This document shows, piece after piece, positions 20,970 through 29,587 of a stretch of DNA of 64,000 nucleotides. The notes under the pieces are model-generated. The model had not been told where the DNA came from, did not search any database, and worked only from the letters and a program-made list of their open reading frames with translations. Origin of the DNA: Cystobacter ferrugineus (GTDB taxonomy: Bacteria > Myxococcota > Myxococcia > Myxococcales > Myxococcaceae); assembly GCF_001887355.1 (NCBI RefSeq), contig NZ_MPIN01000004.1, positions 535,733 to 599,732 of the forward strand. The letters run 5' to 3'. Every line of letters starts with the position of its first letter. Position 1 is the stretch's first letter. The position numbers and the translations under genes are program-made.

Positions 20970-21998
20970 ATGAACGAGAACCTGCGAATCGCCGTGGTGG
21001 GCGCCACGGGCGTGGTGGGCCGGGAGGTGGTCTCCACGCTCTTCGACCGGGAGGTGTCCGCCGAGCAGCTCACCCTGCTGGCCTCGGAGCGCTCCGCGGG
21101 CGAGGAGCTGGACTACGGCGAGGAGACGCTGGAGGTGGAGAAGGTCTCGGCCGAGTCCTTCCGGGGCATGGGGCTGGTGCTCCTGGCCACGCCGGCGGAG
21201 GCCTCGCGCTCACTCGCGCACCAGGCGCAGGCGGCGGGGGCGTGGGTGGTGGACGTGAGCTCCGCCTTCCGGGCCGATGGCGCCGTGCCGCTGGTGCTCC
21301 CCGGCTTCAACTCCGAGCTGTTGGAGACGAACTTCAAGGGCCGCGTGGTGGCGCTGCCCTCGGCGGTGACGACCGCGCTGGCGTGCATCCTCGAGCCGCT
21401 GCGCCAGGCGTTCGGCGTGGCCCAGGTGCAGGTGACGGCGATGATGGGGGTGTCCTCGGCGGGCAACGCGGGCGTGCGCGAGCTGGAGCAGCAGACGGCG
21501 GCGCTCTTGTCCGGGCGCGACCCCGAGTCCCACACCTTCCCCCAGCGCGTGGGCTTCAACCTGGTGCCCCAGGTGCGCCCCTTCCTGGCCAACTCGCCGT
21601 GGACGGAGGAGGAGGCGGGCTGGACGCTGGAGTGCGCGCGCCTCTTCGCGCCCCGGGGCGAGGTGCCCGTGGTGGCCGGCACCGCCGTGCAGGTGCCCAC
21701 CTTCCACGGCCATGGCCTCAGCCTCCAGGTGCGCCTGAAGAAGCCCGCGCCGGTGGAGCAGGCCCGCGCCGCGCTCAAGGGCGCTCCCGCCCTCAAGGTG
21801 CTCGACTCCCCAGGGGAGAAGGTCTACCCCATGCCCAGCCTCGTCACCGCGGACCCCACCGTCCATGTGGGCCGCCTGCGCTCCTTCCCCCAGGCCCCCG
21901 AGTGGCTCACCCTCTTCGCCACCGTGGACAACGCCGGCCGGGGCGCCGCCCTCAACCTCGTGGAGGCGGGTTTGCGGCTCGCCGCGCGTCCCTCCTGA
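20970..21998 (+). CDS. usg: Usg-like aspartate-semialdehyde dehydrogenase homologue without catalytic cysteine
   Basis: 342 residues with the ASADH fold: NAD(P)-binding GATGVVGREV at residues 11-20 and the C-terminal dimerisation domain (VAGTAVQVPTFHGHGLSL; ATVDNAGRGAALNLVEAGL). Genuine ASADH has a catalytic cysteine in an N-P-x-C-x-T motif. Here the aligned segment reads VVALPSAVTTAL, with no cysteine, so the dehydrogenase reaction is unlikely. This matches E. coli Usg (VIAVPDSLTSQ at the same place), a paralogue without assigned activity. Many annotation pipelines would label it asd. It stands alone, divergent from the DUF3943 pair. Confidence 0.85.
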   Translation: MNENLRIAVVGATGVVGREVVSTLFDREVSAEQLTLLASERSAGEELDYGEETLEVEKVSAESFRGMGLVLLATPAEASRSLAHQAQAAGAWVVDVSSAFRADGAVPLVLPGFNSELLETNFKGRVVALPSAVTTALACILEPLRQAFGVAQVQVTAMMGVSSAGNAGVRELEQQTAALLSGRDPESHTFPQRVGFNLVPQVRPFLANSPWTEEEAGWTLECARLFAPRGEVPVVAGTAVQVPTFHGHGLSLQVRLKKPAPVEQARAALKGAPALKVLDSPGEKVYPMPSLVTADPTVHVGRLRSFPQAPEWLTLFATVDNAGRGAALNLVEAGLRLAARPS

Positions 21999-22126
21999 CA
22001 ATTTGGCAATGTCCTTTCGGCCGTCCCTGCCCATTTGACGGCGGGTGGGGAGGCCCGCTCCGGGCGCCGGAGGGGGCGGGGGCCGGATTCCTCCTGGCCC
22101 CTGGCTTGCTAACCTCTTCCGCACCC

Positions 22127-22999
22127 ATGCGTACCTTCCTCCTCACGACCGCGTTGCTTCTGTCCTCCGCGGCTTCGGCTCAGGTGAAATTCACGTTCGG
22201 CACCGCCAACCGAGAGACGCTGCGCTTTGGCAAGGCCGACTGCCAGAATCCCGTGACCGTCACCTGGACGCGGACCATCCAGGCCTGCGACAGGCTCACC
22301 CTCTGGATTTCGACGACGGGCGCCTGTCAGGCCTCGGTCGACACCTCGAAGGGGGATGTCCCGCTGGACGAGGTCTCCCAGACGACCTTCCTGAACTCGA
22401 CCACGGGCACCTTCAACCTCGATCGCGCGCTTCTGCCCTACGGTACGGGGGGCTGTGGCGGCGTCGCGGAGGAGAAGACATTCACGTTGTGCGGTGCCAC
22501 CAAGCAGGGCGATTGGACCAACATCTGCAACACGGCGGTGAGTGCCACGTCGGCCAAGATCATCTACGACGGCAAGCCGCCCGCCACGCCTTCGGTCTCC
22601 GCATCGAGCGGTTTTGACCGGGCCGCGAGCGTCACCGTGAACGCCCCGAGTGATGCCATCAGTGGGATGGTGAGGGTGTTCCTCGGCGCGGACGAGGTCC
22701 GGGGGGTGGAATGGTCGGTGGGCAAGGGGGCCATCCTGGTGGAGGGACTGGAGAATGACGTCACCTACGAGGTCGATGCCTTCGTCGTCGACGAAGCGGG
22801 GAACCAGAGCGAGCCGAGTGCGCGCGTGCAGGTCACCCCCACCAAGACGTATGGCTTCATGGATCACTACGGCAGGTCGGGTGGGCAGGAGATGGGTGGC
22901 TGTGGGGCGGCGGGCGGTGGGGTCGCGGGCGGCGCGGTGCTGGCCGTCCTGGGTTTCTGGTTGTTCTCAAGGAGAAATCGTTCATGGCTCGAGCAGTAG
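22127..22999 (+). CDS. MYXO-CTERM-like anchored surface protein
   Basis: 290 residues. Signal peptide MRTFLLTTALLLSSAASA, an N-terminal Cys-rich beta domain, a fibronectin-like segment (PPATPSVSASSGFDRAASVTVNAPSD to VQVTP), then a C-terminal GGCGAAGGG, hydrophobic helix and RRNR tail. That end is the pattern of MYXO-CTERM sorting signals, in which an invariant Cys precedes the helix and positive tail. From memory, the Myxococcus xanthus equivalent pair is MXAN_2561/MXAN_2562, the second being an outer-membrane barrel, which fits the next gene here; this was not checked. The 3' end overlaps the next start by 16 bp, so the two are an operon. Location: cell surface or outer membrane. Confidence 0.82.
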   Translation: MRTFLLTTALLLSSAASAQVKFTFGTANRETLRFGKADCQNPVTVTWTRTIQACDRLTLWISTTGACQASVDTSKGDVPLDEVSQTTFLNSTTGTFNLDRALLPYGTGGCGGVAEEKTFTLCGATKQGDWTNICNTAVSATSAKIIYDGKPPATPSVSASSGFDRAASVTVNAPSDAISGMVRVFLGADEVRGVEWSVGKGAILVEGLENDVTYEVDAFVVDEAGNQSEPSARVQVTPTKTYGFMDHYGRSGGQEMGGCGAAGGGVAGGAVLAVLGFWLFSRRNRSWLEQ

Positions 23000-23736
23000 C
23001 CCTCGGTGTCGCGGTGCTTCTCGCCGCGCTCCCCGGCCAGGCCCAGGAGTTTTCTGACGCGCCCACCCAGTCGCCCCGTAACGGGTCCGTGGAGTTGCGG
23101 CTCGGGAGCTACCGGCCGCAGATCGACGCGGAGGAAGGGGTGAGCGGCTCTCCCTTCTCGGATGTCTTTGGTGAAGAAGGCTGGTTGCTCTTCGAACTGG
23201 AGCTTCAACGCTTCTTCTACCAGGGCATCGGCACGGCCGGGCTGAGCCTGGCGGCGGGCTACGCGGAGAAGTACGGCTATGCCCTGCGCGAGGATGGCAG
23301 TCCGAGCTCGGAGCGTCAGAGCTTCCACGTGGTGCCTCTGCACCTGCGGGGGGTCTACCGGTTCGACTACCCGGCGTTCCAGTGGGGCATCCCGCTGATT
23401 CCCTACGTCAAGCCAGGACTCGTCTTCGTCCCGTGGTGGACCAACAAGGGCGGGAAGATCAATGACGTGCCCGCGACACCGGGGGGTGAGGGGACCGAGG
23501 GGACGCCCGCGCGCAAGGGCAGCGGCGTCAGGTTCGGCTGGGAGGTGGCCGTTGGCCTGTCCTTCATGCTCGATGTGCTGGAGCCGCGCTTCGCGCGCGA
23601 CTTCGACTCGGACCTGGGCATCAATCACAGCTACGTCTTCGCCGAATACACGTACTCGAAAGTGAACAACTTTGGCGGACCGGGTTTCAACTTGTCGGAC
23701 TCCTACTGGATGTTCGGTCTGGCGCTGGATTACTGA
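22984..23736 (+). CDS. Outer-membrane beta-barrel protein (MXAN_2562-like)
   Basis: 250 residues. Signal peptide MARAVALGVAVLLAALPGQA, then amphipathic strands: NGSVELRLGSYRPQID, LFELELQRFF, GLSLAAGYAEKYGYA, FHVVPLHLRGVYRF, and a C-terminal strand ending in an aromatic (YWMFGLALDY), the outer-membrane assembly signal. It starts inside the end of the MYXO-CTERM gene and is followed after 7 bp by the PKD lipoprotein, so three surface proteins are likely co-made. Function unknown. Confidence 0.82.
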   Translation: MARAVALGVAVLLAALPGQAQEFSDAPTQSPRNGSVELRLGSYRPQIDAEEGVSGSPFSDVFGEEGWLLFELELQRFFYQGIGTAGLSLAAGYAEKYGYALREDGSPSSERQSFHVVPLHLRGVYRFDYPAFQWGIPLIPYVKPGLVFVPWWTNKGGKINDVPATPGGEGTEGTPARKGSGVRFGWEVAVGLSFMLDVLEPRFARDFDSDLGINHSYVFAEYTYSKVNNFGGPGFNLSDSYWMFGLALDY

Positions 23737-23743
23737 TCCATAC

Positions 23744-25576
23744 ATGACGCTCCATTCGTGCTCCTCCAGGCGGGCCCTGACGGCAGTCCTCGTGGTGGCG
23801 GTGGCGCTGGCGGGTCCCGGTTGCCGCAGGGCGGTGAAGCCCGAGGCCGGAGGGGATCGCACGGTGGAGGCTGGAGTGCCGGTGGAGTTCGGCGCCGAGG
23901 GCCGGGACGCCCCCGTGGTGTCCTGGGACTTCGGTGACGGCTCGCCGGCCCGAGCCGGCGCGCGGGTGGCCCACGCCTTCGCGCGTCCGGGCACCTACGC
24001 GGTGCGTGCGCTGGACAAGGACACGGTGCTGGCGAGCGCCACGCTGACGGTGGTGCCGCGGCCCGTGTTGCGCGCCATCCCGGGTGACGCGGAGGTGGCC
24101 ATCTTCTTTCCCCAGTTGCGAGGCAACGTGGACCCGTTGATGGGCTTCATGTCGCGGCTGGTGGGCGAGTCCCAGGTCCTGCAGACGCTGGACGCGGTTC
24201 CCCTGCTGGCGCTGGTGCTGCGCGACGTGACCGGGAGCGAGGCGCGCATCGTGGACCCCGAGGAGGGCCTGGGCTTCTTCTCCCTGCCACGCTTCGAGGG
24301 CTCCGTGGTGCTGCTGGGCGTGGTGGACACCCAGGCCGCGGTGGACGCGGTGGTGGACGAGGTGCAGTCGCGGGGCGCCCGGGTGGTCCGGCGCGAGCCC
24401 CAGGGCACCGTCTTCCTGCGGCGGGACAATGGCCTGCCGATGGTGATCTTCCCGGACCGGGGCTACCTGTACGTCGTGGTGCCGGACGAGCCGGAGTCGG
24501 AGTCCGAGCAGGAGGAGGGCTCGCCGCAGCAGGTGCGGGCGGAGGCGGGTGACGACTTCGTCGCGGCGGTGGAGGAGGTGCGCGCGCACGTCCTGGGCGC
24601 GAGTGGAGCGGGGCTCTCCGAGCAGCCGCTGCTCTCGTCGCTGCGCGCGAAGGTGGGCGCGGGCCACGTGCACGTCTTCGCCCGCCCCGAGGGGGATGAT
24701 GCGTCCGCGAGCATCCAGGGCTTGTGGGCGGCGCTGACGTTCCAGGACACCCGGGCGGATCTGGAGGGCTGGGTGGTGTCGGACAAGTCTCTCTTCAAGG
24801 GCGGCACGGCGCCGGGCTTGGAACTGCTGGCCCGGGCGCCCCTGGGGCCCGTCGCCGCGATGACGGTGTCCCTGCCTCCCGAGACGCTGGCGATGCTCGT
24901 CTTCGGCGCTCCCGGCTCGGAGCGCCGCGCGCAGACGGAGCAGCGCATGGCGCGCCAGGGGCTCGACGCGGCTGGCGTGCAAGGCATGCTGGGCGCGCTG
25001 CGCGGAGACATGTCCTTGCTGGCCTACCTGGATGCGCCGGCCTTCTACCGCAACCTGCTCAAGGGCGCCCAGCGTCCGGAGCCGCGCGGCAGCCTGTTGT
25101 TCCAGGCGGGGCTCGTGCGCTCCGAGCCGGTGCTGGAGTGGCTCACCGGAGTGCTCGAGTCGCGCGGGCAGCCCTTCGAGGTGCTCAAGGAAGGGGGCGC
25201 CACGCGCCTGCGCACGCGCGCGTTCGAGCAGCCGGTGGACGTCACCCTCACGGCGGACCGGCTGACGCTGCGCGGCGGCGAGTCGCTGGAGGCGCGGGCG
25301 CAGGGTGGGGTGGGCGAGGCGTTGCGCCAGCGCTTCGGTGCCCAGGGCTTCGAGCCGGGCCACCTGTCGGCCATGGTGGACATGGGCCGGGTGCGCTCGG
25401 AATTGGATTCACCCCGGGAGGTGCCCGGCGTGCCGCCGCAGCAGCTCCCCGTGGCGCGTGCCCTGGTGGGCACGTTGATTGATCAACTGCCGCCCGTCGA
25501 GAGCCTCTTCCTCGACTTCGCGCCCGAGCAGGGGGGCGGCCGTTTCCGCATGAGCACCGTCTTGCGCTCGCGCTGA
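23744..25576 (+). CDS. Large PKD-domain lipoprotein
   Basis: 610 residues from ATG 23744. N-terminal hydrophobic signal ends in LAGPGC, a weak lipobox. A single PKD domain follows at about residues 35-105, with the core VSWDFGDGSPA and VAHAFARPGTYAVRA. The remaining 500 residues are unrecognised; they resemble the long lipoproteins of myxobacteria that average several alpha/beta modules and contain an acidic stretch (PESESEQEEGS, near residue 250). It sits in the surface-protein operon with the barrel and the MYXO-CTERM protein. Role unknown, likely extracytoplasmic. Confidence 0.78.
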   Translation: MTLHSCSSRRALTAVLVVAVALAGPGCRRAVKPEAGGDRTVEAGVPVEFGAEGRDAPVVSWDFGDGSPARAGARVAHAFARPGTYAVRALDKDTVLASATLTVVPRPVLRAIPGDAEVAIFFPQLRGNVDPLMGFMSRLVGESQVLQTLDAVPLLALVLRDVTGSEARIVDPEEGLGFFSLPRFEGSVVLLGVVDTQAAVDAVVDEVQSRGARVVRREPQGTVFLRRDNGLPMVIFPDRGYLYVVVPDEPESESEQEEGSPQQVRAEAGDDFVAAVEEVRAHVLGASGAGLSEQPLLSSLRAKVGAGHVHVFARPEGDDASASIQGLWAALTFQDTRADLEGWVVSDKSLFKGGTAPGLELLARAPLGPVAAMTVSLPPETLAMLVFGAPGSERRAQTEQRMARQGLDAAGVQGMLGALRGDMSLLAYLDAPAFYRNLLKGAQRPEPRGSLLFQAGLVRSEPVLEWLTGVLESRGQPFEVLKEGGATRLRTRAFEQPVDVTLTADRLTLRGGESLEARAQGGVGEALRQRFGAQGFEPGHLSAMVDMGRVRSELDSPREVPGVPPQQLPVARALVGTLIDQLPPVESLFLDFAPEQGGGRFRMSTVLRSR

Positions 25577-25586
25577 GGTTCCCGCC

Positions 25587-26255
25587 GTGTCCAGCTCGCT
25601 CACCATTCTTTATTTCGCCGCGGCGCGGGAGCGCGCGGGACTCGCACGTGAGTCGCTGGAGGTGCCCGCTGGCACGCGGGTGGGGGAGGTGTTGCGCCTG
25701 CTGGCCTCGCGCCATCCCGGGCTCGCGCCGCTGCTGCCCCACCTGCGGGTGGCGGTGAACCAGGAGTTCTCCACGTCCGAGGACGAGGTGCCTCCGGGCG
25801 CCGAGGTGGCGTTGATTCCCCCCGTGGCGGGGGGCTCTGGTGGCCTGTTCCGGGTGGTGGACCGGCCGCTGCGCCTGGAGGAAGTGGTGGAGGCGGTGGC
25901 CAGCGAGGCGTTGGGGGGGCTCGTCACCTTCTCGGGGGCGGTGCGCAACCAGACGAAGGGCCGGCGCGTGGTGCGGCTGGAGTACGAGGCCTATCCGCCC
26001 ATGGCGGAGAAGAAGCTGGCGGAGATTGGCGCCGAGGTGGCCGAGCGGTTCAACGGCACGCGGCTGGCCATCGTGCACCGGGTGGGCACGCTGCACCCGG
26101 GTGAGCTGGCGGTGGTGATCGCCGCCGCGGCGCCCCACCGCAAGGAGGCGTTCCTCGGGTGCGAGCACGCGATCGAACGGCTCAAGCAGGACGTGCCCAT
26201 CTGGAAGAAGGAGTTCTTCGAGGATGGCGAGGTGTGGGTGGGCCTGGGGCCCTGA
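25587..26255 (+). CDS. Fused MoaD-MoaE molybdopterin synthase
   Basis: 222 residues, GTG start. Residues 1-83 are MoaD, the ubiquitin-like sulfur carrier, ending in PPVAGG; the Gly82-Gly83 pair corresponds to the C-terminal GG that must become a thiocarboxylate. MoaE follows directly (residues ~86-222): GGLVTFSGAVRN, the APHRKEAF block, and the active-site LKQDVPIWKKE with its lysines. Together these convert cyclic pyranopterin monophosphate into molybdopterin. Because the GG is internal, processing after Gly83 or a separate MoaD would be needed, as reported for mycobacterial MoaX. It is 10 bp downstream of the PKD gene but functionally unrelated to it. Confidence 0.93.
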   Translation: MSSSLTILYFAAARERAGLARESLEVPAGTRVGEVLRLLASRHPGLAPLLPHLRVAVNQEFSTSEDEVPPGAEVALIPPVAGGSGGLFRVVDRPLRLEEVVEAVASEALGGLVTFSGAVRNQTKGRRVVRLEYEAYPPMAEKKLAEIGAEVAERFNGTRLAIVHRVGTLHPGELAVVIAAAAPHRKEAFLGCEHAIERLKQDVPIWKKEFFEDGEVWVGLGP

Positions 26256-26321
26256 GGCGGGCGACGGTTGAACCTTGGTCCCCGACGGGAAACCGTGAGT
26301 ATCTTCCGCGCCGGAGGCCAC

Positions 26322-27449
26322 ATGGGGTTCGAACTCGAGGTCGATAACTACCGCGCCTTGCGCCGGATTCGCTGGAAGGCGGATGGTGTCTGTGCGCTCG
26401 TTGGGCCAAATGGTAGCGGCAAGACGACGCTGCTGAGCGTGCTTCAATTTCTGAGGCACGCGGCGTTGGGTGGCTTCGGGAATGCACTCAACGCGCACGG
26501 CGGTGCCGTGCTCTTTCGTCACCGGCAAGCCGCCGACGACGAGCCCGTTCGGTTTGCATTCACCACTGGAGACGTTCGGTGGGAGTCCATGCCCTCCGCG
26601 AGCGGGCTTGGTGTCGTCGTCCCCGTGCCTGAGCGCCTTACCATCGGACAGGACGTCGTGGCAGAACAGCGCGCCGGTGAGGTTGGCTTTCACGTTCTCA
26701 AGGAGAACAAAACTCGTGGCGAAATAAGCTTCCTGATCGCTGTGGAGGCAGCGCTCCCAGATGAAGTGAGCGCGATGGTTCCCCTGATGTCCGCCCTCGC
26801 AGATGCGCGTCTCTATAGCTTCGAGGCGTTCTGGCAGTTGAAGAAGGAGGGGTCGCGAGGGGGAGCGGACGTTTGGCTTGACTCGGACGGACGCAATGCC
26901 TTCACCGTGCTGCGCAACTGGCTCGCGGGAAGAAGAGAGCATCGGTCTCGGTGGGAGTGGGTGCGAAGTGGCCTGCGGGAGTGCTTTCCCGATCTGTTCG
27001 ATGACCTCGACTTTGCGGTCGCCGGTCAGACCGTTGCTGCCCAGTTCTATGGCCCTGGAGGTGGCAATCCGACACCGATGCACCTCGCCCCAAATGGTCT
27101 CCTCATGGCGCTCCTCTTGCTCTGCGCGGTTGCGTCGGCGGACCAGGGCATCATCTGCATCGACGAACCAGAAAATGGTCTCCACCCCTATGCGATACAG
27201 CGGCTCATTTCTCTCATGAGGGAGCGTGCCGAGGCACATGGGTTGACCATTCTGCTCGCCACGCACTCGCCGACGTTGCTGAACGAGTTCAACGACCAGC
27301 CGGACCACGTCTTCATCATGGAGCCGGGTCATGAGTCCCTCCCCGTGAGGCTCGACCAGCACCAGAATCCAGAGTGGCTCCGGAACTTCGCGCTCGGAGA
27401 CCTCTACATGAATCAGACGATTGCACCTCAGGTCCAGCCGAAGACATGA
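26322..27449 (+). CDS. AAA/ABC-type ATPase of a putative two-gene defence module
   Basis: 375 residues from ATG 26322, preceded by GGAGG. It is a SMC/OLD-like (AAA_15/AAA_21) ATPase: N-terminal VDNYRALRRI, Walker A GPNGSGKT at residues 28-35, an ABC-signature-like LAPNGLLMALLLL near 255-265, Walker B GIICIDEPENGLHP with Asp281-Glu282, and the H-loop ATHSPTLL near 313. The middle holds the usual lid/coil insertion. The stop overlaps the next start (ATGA). Codon use is less GC-biased than the flanking moa gene. ATPases of this type paired with a small nuclease-like partner are common in phage-defence systems such as OLD, PARIS and Septu; a defence role is inferred, not shown. Confidence 0.85.
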   Translation: MGFELEVDNYRALRRIRWKADGVCALVGPNGSGKTTLLSVLQFLRHAALGGFGNALNAHGGAVLFRHRQAADDEPVRFAFTTGDVRWESMPSASGLGVVVPVPERLTIGQDVVAEQRAGEVGFHVLKENKTRGEISFLIAVEAALPDEVSAMVPLMSALADARLYSFEAFWQLKKEGSRGGADVWLDSDGRNAFTVLRNWLAGRREHRSRWEWVRSGLRECFPDLFDDLDFAVAGQTVAAQFYGPGGGNPTPMHLAPNGLLMALLLLCAVASADQGIICIDEPENGLHPYAIQRLISLMRERAEAHGLTILLATHSPTLLNEFNDQPDHVFIMEPGHESLPVRLDQHQNPEWLRNFALGDLYMNQTIAPQVQPKT

Positions 27450-28312
27450 GCAGGGTGCAACTCGTCGTGACCGGGGAGATGGAGCGGATCGCGCTGGTGG
27501 CATCGTTGCGCCATGCGTTCCCAGAGGAGGAGTTGGAGTTTCTGCCAACGCAGAAGGTGCAGGACTTCACGTCGAACAGGCTGGGCAGTCACCCGGGACG
27601 CGTGCCGGGGCTGAAGACGCGCGCTCGGGAAATGGCTCAAGCGATCGTTTCGGCGTTCGAACCGGGCAGGTTCTTGAAGGTCATTCCGAATCTGGTTCTG
27701 GCTGTTGACGATCTCGAGTTGGTCAACGTGGACCAGCCGCACGTCGTGACGGCTTACCTCGTGCGGGAAATCGAGCTCACGCTCAAGGATCGGAATCTCT
27801 TGCCGGCCGACGAGACGCGCGTGCGCGAGCACCTTCGCCACCGCGCCTCGTTCCACCTCTTCGTGCCCATGCCCGAGGCTTACTTCTACGCGGAGCCCGC
27901 CGCACTCACTCGCGCTGGAGCAAAGGCGGCGAGCCGATTCGACGTGGCCCAGTACGATACGGAAGCCTTCGCGGTGGACGACCCGGATTATCGTCAGTGG
28001 CTCCAAAAGAAAGCGCCCAACGCGGTCGAGCCCCACCGGCATCCCAAGCAGTACCTCCGGTACCTGTGCGATCCGAACGCGAGTTCCGAGCGGGCCTATC
28101 GTGAGACCAAAGAAGGGGCGCAGGCCCTGGAGTCTCTTGCCTGGTCGAAGGTGACAGCTCGGGAGGAGCGTGAGAGCTACGTTCGAGCACTGCTCGAGGA
28201 CTTCGCCGATGGCATCGGTGCGAGCTGGCGGTCTCCCGGCCCTGTCGCACCACTCACCGCGCGGCGGAGCGGAGGGCTCCTCCGGAATCTCGCGTCGACA
28301 GGACTGTCGTAG
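27446..28312 (+). CDS. TOPRIM-like (DUF4276-like) partner of the AAA ATPase
   Basis: 288 residues, start overlapping the ATPase stop. N-terminal VVTGEMERIAL offers an acidic residue after the first strand (Glu11 or Glu13); NLVLAVDDLELVN at residues 82-94 offers Asp88-Asp89-x-Glu91; and FVPMPEAYFYAEPAAL resembles the E-x-E-A-L-F block that I associate with DUF4276. This is the layout of a TOPRIM nuclease, the fold in OLD nucleases and in AriB of PARIS. The assignment is weak at sequence level because the DxD motif is not canonical. The gene is the last of its operon, ending 95 bp before a convergent P-loop kinase gene. Most likely the effector half of the pair. Confidence 0.6.
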   Translation: MSRVQLVVTGEMERIALVASLRHAFPEEELEFLPTQKVQDFTSNRLGSHPGRVPGLKTRAREMAQAIVSAFEPGRFLKVIPNLVLAVDDLELVNVDQPHVVTAYLVREIELTLKDRNLLPADETRVREHLRHRASFHLFVPMPEAYFYAEPAALTRAGAKAASRFDVAQYDTEAFAVDDPDYRQWLQKKAPNAVEPHRHPKQYLRYLCDPNASSERAYRETKEGAQALESLAWSKVTAREERESYVRALLEDFADGIGASWRSPGPVAPLTARRSGGLLRNLASTGLS

Positions 28313-28407
28313 CCGCTTCTTCAAGGGACCGACCCACTCCAACACGCACTGTGCGCTCGGTCCTGGGCTCCCCACCGCTCTCAACCGAGGTTGAATGAGG
28401 GGTTTCC

Positions 28408-28923
28408 CTATCCGTCGCCGAGGGAGGCCGCGCCGTGACGGACGACGCGGAAGCCCTCCGCCTCGGTGGGCGGCACGTAGTACCTCGCCGCCTCGTGGTG
28501 GAGCGCCTCGCTCACCTCGAACCAGAACAGACCCTCGGGACGCTCGGCATTGCGCCGGCGCAGCCGTTCGAGGCACAGCGCCTCCGGCACATCCATCACG
28601 TGGAGCACGTGGTCGGCCCCCATGGACTCGAAGATGCCGCGCACCCAGGCGCGGTCGCGCGGCGTGTTCCCGGCGAAGTCGAGCACCAGGGAGGTGCCCA
28701 CGCGCAGCAGGTCGCGCAGGTGCGGCCCCATCAATCCGCGGCAGCGCGAGGAATGACGCACGTAGTCGCGCAGCGTCTTCACCTCGCCACCCAACAGGGC
28801 GATCCACTGGTCCTCGCAGATGTGCGCCGCGGGCAGCTCGAGCGCGAGCCCGCGCGCGAGCGTCGTCTTGCCCGAGCCCACCTTTCCCGCGATGAAGTGC
28901 AGCACGGGACGCCCGATGCTCAT
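28408..28923 (-). CDS. P-loop kinase-like ATP-binding protein (AAA_33)
   Basis: 171 residues. Walker A GKVGSGKTTLA at about residues 13-23 and a kinase-like middle (SLVLDFAGNTPRDRAWVRGIF; HVMDVPEALCLERLRRRN) fit the AAA_33/zeta-toxin-type small-molecule kinases. Asp in LVLDFAG is the likely base. Substrate unknown; members phosphorylate nucleotides, sugars or antibiotics. It is translated just downstream of the FHA-like membrane gene, one base apart, so probably co-transcribed. Confidence 0.82.
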   Translation of the reverse strand: MSIGRPVLHFIAGKVGSGKTTLARGLALELPAAHICEDQWIALLGGEVKTLRDYVRHSSRCRGLMGPHLRDLLRVGTSLVLDFAGNTPRDRAWVRGIFESMGADHVLHVMDVPEALCLERLRRRNAERPEGLFWFEVSEALHHEAARYYVPPTEAEGFRVVRHGAASLGDG

Positions 28924-28924
28924 C

Positions 28925-29587
28925 TCAGTGGACGCCGAAGCTGCCGGGCAGCGTCCTCACGCCGGCGTCGGGCAGGGAGTTCGGGGAGAGGGGACGTGCC
29001 GGGGTGTCCACGCCGAGCCGCTTGCGCTCCGCCTGTTCCTTCTCGCGCGCGGCGGCGAGGGCGCGGGCGTTGGACTCCGCCATGTGCTCGGGCGAGTGCC
29101 CCGCGAGGAGCAACCCCACCGGGATGCTGAGCAGGAGGGCGAGCAGCATCGCGAGCAGGCCCAGGTCGCGCGCGCTCAGGCCACCCGTGCGCTTGCCCGC
29201 CACGGAAGGGGCGAGCAGCAGGGACAGCTCGCCCTGGGACAGGCGCACCCGGTCCTCCGCGGTGAGTTCCACCCAGGCGCTGGCCCCGGAGCGCCGCAAC
29301 TCCGTGTCGGGCACCGGCTGGAAGGCCTCGCCTCGCCGGCTGCGCTCCACGCGCGAGGCGGGCGGCACGAAGATGCGGTAGCCCTCCAGGGTGCGCTCGG
29401 CGATGAGGAAGGGCTCCTCCGGCAGGGTGAAGCCGTAGAGGGGCAGGGGCACCGTTTCATCCGGCGCGGCGAGCACGCGCGTCTGCCCGGGGCCGAAGTT
29501 CCAGGCCTCATTCCGGGTGGTTCCCCAATACAGCTCGCAGAACAGGCCGTCGTGGCTCGCCTTGGTCTTCATGGCGTGGGGGAGCAT
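28925..29587 (-). CDS. FHA-like N-terminal domain protein with one membrane helix
   Basis: 220 residues from ATG 29587, with AAGGG 6 nt upstream; an in-frame ATG at 29572 is the alternative. Residues ~10-130 read like the degenerate FHA-like domain found at the front of myxobacterial gliding-motility and TonB-type proteins: LFCELYWGTTRNEAW, then ASAWVELTAEDRVRLSQGELSLLLA, where a ligand-binding FHA core would end. A single helix follows (LGLLAMLLALLLSIPVGLLLA), then a charged coiled segment (AAAREKEQAERKRL) and a short periplasmic tail. No TonB/AgmX C-domain is present. Function unknown; possibly a scaffold. Confidence 0.65.
   Translation of the reverse strand: MLPHAMKTKASHDGLFCELYWGTTRNEAWNFGPGQTRVLAAPDETVPLPLYGFTLPEEPFLIAERTLEGYRIFVPPASRVERSRRGEAFQPVPDTELRRSGASAWVELTAEDRVRLSQGELSLLLAPSVAGKRTGGLSARDLGLLAMLLALLLSIPVGLLLAGHSPEHMAESNARALAAAREKEQAERKRLGVDTPARPLSPNSLPDAGVRTLPGSFGVH

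Noticed and set aside
20970-21998. Calling this gene a functional aspartate-semialdehyde dehydrogenase (asd)
   Set aside because: The catalytic cysteine position is occupied by Ser/Ala (LPSAVTT), and the match to Usg is better.
22054-22080. GC-rich hairpin after the Usg-like gene (CTCCGG, GCG, CCGGAG)
   Set aside because: A good stem but no T-run follows, so it is not called a terminator. It may be chance in GC-rich DNA.
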